This document shows positions 5,564 to 9,706 of a stretch of DNA of 9,706 nucleotides, in pieces (within the stretch, counting starts at the first letter, position 1; each line of letters begins with the position of its first letter). The notes beneath the pieces are model-generated. The model did no database searches. It saw nothing but the letters and a program-made list of their open reading frames with translations, and was not told where the DNA came from. The stretch lies in NCBI GenBank assembly GCA_002308795.1, contig DBVV01000059.1, positions 1 to 9,706 on the forward strand. The letters are read 5' to 3'. This DNA comes from Mageeibacillus sp. UBA1255. GTDB taxonomy: Bacteria > Bacillota > Clostridia > UBA1212 > UBA1255. The position numbers were made by a program, and so were the translations under genes.

Positions 5564-6823
5564 ATGATGCGTGCAGGACGGATAACTAAAGCGATATTGA
5601 CGCTGATACTGACCGGATGCGTTGCCGGCTCGGCAGGATGTAAAGGCGGAGGGCGCGGCGAAGTAACGGCACCCCAAAAGACAGAAGGTACGCCTTCCGC
5701 AACGTCTTATCCGGAGACTATCCCCGAAATAACAGATACTGAAGATAGTTTCCGCCTCCGAAGCAAGACCATAAAGATCTTTGAAAGGAACGAGAGACCG
5801 ATCCTCGAAGGTTTTTACAACTTGTATAATCCGGAAGTAGAGCGATGTGACGACCCGGAGTACCCATACAGAATGTGGATCTTCGGAGAATCGACCGGAA
5901 GTAAGGATGATCCCGACACGGGATACGATTCTGTTTTTCACGCAAGGAGCAAGGATCTGCTGAACTGGGAAATGTGGTGCGGCGATGAGAACGGCGAGAA
6001 CGTCTGGGACGCCTCGGGCGATCCTGCACTCTGGAGACCCGTGATGCGCCGCTCTGATAAAAGCTACGATTCGATACACAACGGCGATCCTTCGGTCGTT
6101 TATAAAGACGGCACGTATTATATGGCATTCTCGAGCGTCGGATTCGACGAAAGGGAAGGGATCACGTACATCGTCAATTGTGTCATGGGTGCCGTGTCTT
6201 CTGACGGTATCCACTGGACCAAGAGCCGCGCCCCGCTGCTGATCTGGGACAGAGAGTACACCGAAGGCTGGGAAGCAGGAACACCCGCACCGCCTTCGAC
6301 AGGAGGCTACCACAGGCCGTCGCTGCTTTGGGACAATGAAGAGGGAAAGTGGAAGATATGGTTCGATTACTACCTGCCCGGTACGTTCCTTTCAATGGGA
6401 TACGCAGTCAATAACGCTTCGTTTCTTGAACCGGATGACTGGCAGATCATTCACGCAGAGGATAATCCTCAGCTTCGCGACTGGCCAAACCCCGAAGTGT
6501 GCAAAATAGACGGTAAATACTATGCGTTCACCGACGCGGGAGGCTTCGGGACGTCAAGAGGCGGTGCTCAGAATGACAGGCAGCTTATAATGGCAGTTTC
6601 GGAAAACGGCTGGGACTGGCACGTTCTCGGGAGAATGCTTCCCGAAGATAAGCAGTTCGGCTCTCATCTGCCTCAGACATTCGTTATGACCGAAAGCGAC
6701 GGAGTAAAATGGCTTTATCTGTTTTATTCGATCACGGACAAGCCTTCTCTTCCGCGTTATATCAAAGCAAATTTCATGAAGGTTCCCGTGAGCGAGCTCG
6801 AAAAGCTGAATTCTTCAGATTGA
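5564..6823 (+). CDS. Lipoprotein five-bladed beta-propeller glycosidase-like protein
   Basis: This encodes a 419-residue secreted lipoprotein. After a basic start, ILTLILTGC supplies a lipobox at Cys19 (Cys26 is an alternative), followed by a Gly/Thr/Pro-rich linker to about residue 60. Five propeller-blade strands can be counted: NPEVERC..YPYRMWIFGE (from 89), NGDPSVVYKDGTYYMAFSS (from 173), RPSLLWD..KWKIWFDY (from 251), WPNPEVCKIDGKYYAFTD (from 307) and QTFVMTESDG..WLYLFY (from 371). This fits the GH43/GH32/GH62/GH130 superfamily. Asp175 and Glu311 lie where the acid-base pair of such enzymes is expected, but I cannot name the family. I chose ATG 5564 because AAAGGA (5547-5552) lies 11 nt upstream and the signal peptide then begins at the N terminus. 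A GTG at 5492 overlaps the GH43 stop codon but would put 24 charged residues before the signal peptide. It lies 68 nt after the GH43 gene and is probably in the same operon. Confidence 0.82.
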   Translation: MMRAGRITKAILTLILTGCVAGSAGCKGGGRGEVTAPQKTEGTPSATSYPETIPEITDTEDSFRLRSKTIKIFERNERPILEGFYNLYNPEVERCDDPEYPYRMWIFGESTGSKDDPDTGYDSVFHARSKDLLNWEMWCGDENGENVWDASGDPALWRPVMRRSDKSYDSIHNGDPSVVYKDGTYYMAFSSVGFDEREGITYIVNCVMGAVSSDGIHWTKSRAPLLIWDREYTEGWEAGTPAPPSTGGYHRPSLLWDNEEGKWKIWFDYYLPGTFLSMGYAVNNASFLEPDDWQIIHAEDNPQLRDWPNPEVCKIDGKYYAFTDAGGFGTSRGGAQNDRQLIMAVSENGWDWHVLGRMLPEDKQFGSHLPQTFVMTESDGVKWLYLFYSITDKPSLPRYIKANFMKVPVSELEKLNSSD

Positions 6824-6849
6824 TTTTACCCGGAAAAGTGTTATATAAT
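6820..6849 (+). promoter_or_regulatory. Probable sigma-A promoter for the giant lipoprotein gene
   Basis: TTGATT (6820-6825), overlapping the preceding stop codon, and a perfect TATAAT (6844-6849) are 18 nt apart. The -35 hexamer matches four of six consensus positions. The short 62-nt intergenic space shows no terminator, so the giant gene may be served by both read-through and its own promoter. Confidence 0.6.
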
Positions 6850-6872
6850 CTGCCCCGGAACATATAAAAGAC

Positions 6873-6878
6873 GGAGGA
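6873..6878 (+). promoter_or_regulatory. Ribosome binding site of the giant lipoprotein gene
   Basis: GGAGGA lies 7 nt before ATG 6886. This fixes the start of an open frame whose stop is outside the window. Confidence 0.8.
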
Positions 6879-6885
6879 GAAGCAC

Positions 6886-9706
6886 ATGAATACCGTTAGA
6901 CGCAAACCGATCCTCATTTTCATATCAATCAGTTTGGCGCTGATCATTCTGCTTGGCGGGTGTACCGGCATTAAAAACGATACTTCAGACCCGGGAGATA
7001 ACGATGAAACGTTCCATCATGAAATACCTACACAGGAGCCGATAGTTATGAGAGATATTTCAACTGACACGAACCTCGGTGAATCGCTGCTTTACGCAAA
7101 CAGCGTTGCCAACAGCATTATTGCCCGTTATCAGAACGCTTCCAGATCCGCATTTGAGGTAATAAATCAGGACGTTCACATCATCGAATCCAATAATACC
7201 GACGGTAAGCTTGGGATCCACAGCATCTCGAACAGGACCGGAGGAACGTACTTTACCGATTCAATGAATATGTACGTCGTTGACGCAGACGGAAAGGTCT
7301 GGCAGGACAACTATTCCTCTTCGGTCGGCAGATCGAACACCACCCGCCACGGTTATTATTACTGGGAAGTATTCCAGAGAGACCAGGAGTTCGGTACGGC
7401 TGAGGAAGGGAGCAATCATTTCATCAATTCGTTCACGCTAAGCAGCTACAAAAGCGACTGGGCGGCTTCTCCGGACTGCAAAGCAACTACCGACGGAAAA
7501 GCGGTGACAATGACGCTGACCGGCGGCCTTGACCCGTTTATATTTAAAAAACTTGACGAGCCTATACCGAAAGATCAGATCACGCATATTGCCGTCACGA
7601 TAAGAGCGGAAGGCTCCGGCGGTCAATCGCAGTTGTTTATTGCCGATAAAACTACCAGAGAATTCAATGCTAATCAGTTCCTTCATTTTAACATCAACGG
7701 AGACGGGAACCCTCACACGTACGTGCTGGACATATCCGGATTATTGACCGACGATCTGACGTCGATCCGCTTTGATGCCGGTAAAAAGCCGGGGGAGGTC
7801 TACGAATTTTCAGACGTGCGAGCCGTAACGCTTGGCGAGGGCATAAATGCTAAGAGCGAGAGAACACTTGACGTATATCCCGATAAGATCCACCAGAGTT
7901 TCAGGCTGCTCGCCCGTCCCGGCTACGAGGCTGTCAGTGAATTCGGCATGATCTGGGAAATGGATGAGAGCACGGTCGAGGAAATACGGGTAAGAGATTC
8001 CGGCGGCATCCACGAAGATCTGAATTTTATAGCCGAAACGGTCGAATACGTTGCCTTCAAAGTGAAGGACGCCGGAGTGATCGGAATAATCATTCCGGGC
8101 GATTCTTCAACGCTGAAGACAACGGTCGCGCTCGAAAACGGTAAATATACCGTGCGCCAGGTCGCAGGAGGAAAACTAAACCTGAAAAGCGGTGCTTCGT
8201 GCTATTTCGGGCACAGATTGATCACCGACGCATCAGGCAGTTTCGATACTGTTGACAATGCTGCTCGTATCGAGAGAGATCCGCTCCCTGTTTCAAGTTT
8301 CACGATTAACGAGGGCTCTGCAGGCTCTAAAATGCGCGGTTATGAACCTCTTAAAGGGTACTACCGTGTGACAATGAACGGTACGACTTTCGACGCTGCT
8401 TTCCAGCCTATGGGACATAACAGATATTATGCCTCTGCGATATCTGCCAATTGCGACGATAAAGACAGAACGATCTACTTCTGTATGCGCTCTACGCCAG
8501 GCGCGCTCGAGTGCGCGGCGCTTCTGGACGATAAAGGCGTGATGGTCCCTATGCCTATGCAGGTATGCAAAAATTTCGACTGCGAAAAAGAGGAACCGAT
8601 CTACGATCCGCAGGATGCCGCCTTTGGCGATTCGATATTCCCGCTCGTGATGAAGGCCGGTTCGACGACGACGTTCACCGATCTTCATCTGTATATGAAC
8701 TGGGGAAAATACCAGCTCAAGCAGCTTTCTTCGATACAGTTTTATGTAGGGTATTATCATCTTTCGACAGGAGTAAGCGAGTCTAACTGCATCAGCTTTT
8801 ACGGCGTGTTCGGAAAAGACGGATTCCTGCTTCCTGATTTCCGCGGTCACAGCGGTATCAGATGGAGCATAGACCCCCAGTTTACGTCAGTCGGAACACC
8901 TAAGGCAACGTCATATTATAACAACAGCGGTAAACTTGTTATGAGCGAGTACACGGGGGCAAAGATCAACAGTTCGGGCCCTGTTTACGCGGACGTCGAG
9001 TATTCGTATATTTCGGACTGCGGCTCGTTTAAATACACGCTGCGTCACTCTGAATTCCCGCAGACGGATGAGAACAGGACTTATTATACGCTCGATCTGA
9101 CGTTCCTTAAAGATCTCACGCTGAATGACGTAAAGACACAGCTTACTTTGCTTGAGCAGGACAGCCGCGGCCAGCAATTCAGCGAACTGAGTTACAGAGG
9201 CGTCAGCGGTCAGAGGGAACACGTCGATCTCGACGTTAGTAATAAGCGAGACGTTAAATTATATTATCTTAATCAGGACAGCGGATGGTATGCTTATTAC
9301 CACAGCAACAAGCCTGTTCCTACGAAGCCTATCCAGACGGAAGACGATCCGATGAACTATGCCGTGATAATAAAGAGCGCGGATATTGTCATCGGCGGGA
9401 AGCAGTGGAAGGGCAATTTCGTCCTGCGCGACAGTTTCGAGGGCGGCAATAACTATTCCGCGCTTTCTATTGACCTCGGGAAAACCACATTCAAAAAGGG
9501 AGATAAGATCTGTCTCGAATTCCTGATGCTGCCGTGGGCGAACCGCGATCTGACGAAAGACGATAATATCCTTATGGTCTATGAAGATTCTGTTGAAAAG
9601 CCTCTTACGGTGAAATCCGTAAAAACCGGTTCGGTCGTAGAAGAGCCTTATCTGGCAAGAGTTTACGCTTCGGGCGAAAAGGCTGAATTCACCGTTACCG
9701 GCGGGC
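6886..9706 (+). CDS. Giant secreted lipoprotein of unknown function, 3' end outside window
   Basis: The frame opened by ATG 6886 runs without a stop for 940 codons to the window edge, so only the N-terminal part is seen. Basic residues and a long hydrophobic segment (9-23) lead to the lipobox LGGC, with Cys26 the likely lipidated residue; an acidic, Thr/Pro-containing linker follows to about residue 55. Residues about 60-180 contain an aromatic-rich stretch with NTTRHGYYYWEVFQ (151-164). Residues about 205-318 resemble the jelly-roll accessory domains of secreted polysaccharide-acting proteins: a hydrophobic strand, NGDGNPHTYVLDIS (271-284), then SIRFDAGKKPGEVYEFSDV. The rest is rich in beta-type sequence and in Tyr, Asn and Ser, with a distinctive block YYHLSTGVSESNCI (623-636) and later HSGIRW (655-660). 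I recognise no catalytic family. Context suggests a glycan-binding or glycan-degrading role; this is inference. Confidence 0.88.
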   Translation, partial: MNTVRRKPILIFISISLALIILLGGCTGIKNDTSDPGDNDETFHHEIPTQEPIVMRDISTDTNLGESLLYANSVANSIIARYQNASRSAFEVINQDVHIIESNNTDGKLGIHSISNRTGGTYFTDSMNMYVVDADGKVWQDNYSSSVGRSNTTRHGYYYWEVFQRDQEFGTAEEGSNHFINSFTLSSYKSDWAASPDCKATTDGKAVTMTLTGGLDPFIFKKLDEPIPKDQITHIAVTIRAEGSGGQSQLFIADKTTREFNANQFLHFNINGDGNPHTYVLDISGLLTDDLTSIRFDAGKKPGEVYEFSDVRAVTLGEGINAKSERTLDVYPDKIHQSFRLLARPGYEAVSEFGMIWEMDESTVEEIRVRDSGGIHEDLNFIAETVEYVAFKVKDAGVIGIIIPGDSSTLKTTVALENGKYTVRQVAGGKLNLKSGASCYFGHRLITDASGSFDTVDNAARIERDPLPVSSFTINEGSAGSKMRGYEPLKGYYRVTMNGTTFDAAFQPMGHNRYYASAISANCDDKDRTIYFCMRSTPGALECAALLDDKGVMVPMPMQVCKNFDCEKEEPIYDPQDAAFGDSIFPLVMKAGSTTTFTDLHLYMNWGKYQLKQLSSIQFYVGYYHLSTGVSESNCISFYGVFGKDGFLLPDFRGHSGIRWSIDPQFTSVGTPKATSYYNNSGKLVMSEYTGAKINSSGPVYADVEYSYISDCGSFKYTLRHSEFPQTDENRTYYTLDLTFLKDLTLNDVKTQLTLLEQDSRGQQFSELSYRGVSGQREHVDLDVSNKRDVKLYYLNQDSGWYAYYHSNKPVPTKPIQTEDDPMNYAVIIKSADIVIGGKQWKGNFVLRDSFEGGNNYSALSIDLGKTTFKKGDKICLEFLMLPWANRDLTKDDNILMVYEDSVEKPLTVKSVKTGSVVEEPYLARVYASGEKAEFTVTGG

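Noticed and set aside
5531..6313. Minus-strand open frame (260 codons) opposite the second propeller gene
   Set aside because: It is Arg/Cys-rich with no family resemblance, and it lies fully over a well-supported propeller gene.
6828..6858. CCGG repeats flanking the TATAAT before the giant gene as a terminator hairpin
   Set aside because: Only 4 bp can pair and no T-tract follows.

Overview
The window looks like part of a carbohydrate-degradation locus from a Gram-positive Clostridia-type bacterium, possibly an uncultured gut or rumen member of the Firmicutes. This rests on four things: lipoprotein signal peptides with a lipobox, strong GGAGG-type ribosome binding sites, sigma-A promoters, and a Pro/Thr/Glu-rich surface linker. 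The species assignment is an inference. All six genes lie on the + strand and almost the whole window is coding. No RNA gene, insertion sequence, CRISPR array, transporter or regulator gene was seen.

Layout: (1) 1-183 is a promoter region with an exact consensus sigma-A promoter and a roughly 108-nt leader. (2) 184-1716 encodes a surface lipoprotein with two beta-rich domains and no recognised catalytic motif, followed by a good intrinsic terminator at 1749-1797. (3) 1852-2769 encodes an aldo/keto reductase with an intact catalytic tetrad. (4) A second promoter (2794-2822) drives an SGNH/GDSL-type esterase lipoprotein (2868-4184). This is probably co-transcribed with a GH43 beta-propeller glycosidase carrying a C-terminal CBM6-like domain and no signal peptide (4242-5495), and with a second lipoprotein beta-propeller glycosidase-like protein (5564-6823). 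(5) A third promoter (6820-6849) precedes a very long lipoprotein gene that starts at 6886 and is still open at the window end, at least 940 codons with no recognised catalytic domain.

Working model (inference): four lipid-anchored proteins act at the outer face of the membrane. They would comprise a binding protein, a deacetylase-like esterase, a propeller glycosidase and a giant protein of unknown role. The GH43 and the reductase would act in the cytoplasm on imported oligosaccharides or sugars. An esterase next to GH43-type enzymes suggests an acetylated, arabinose- or xylose-containing glycan, but the substrate cannot be read from the sequence. The least explained parts are the giant open-ended lipoprotein and the GH43, whose expected catalytic Glu position reads Asp.
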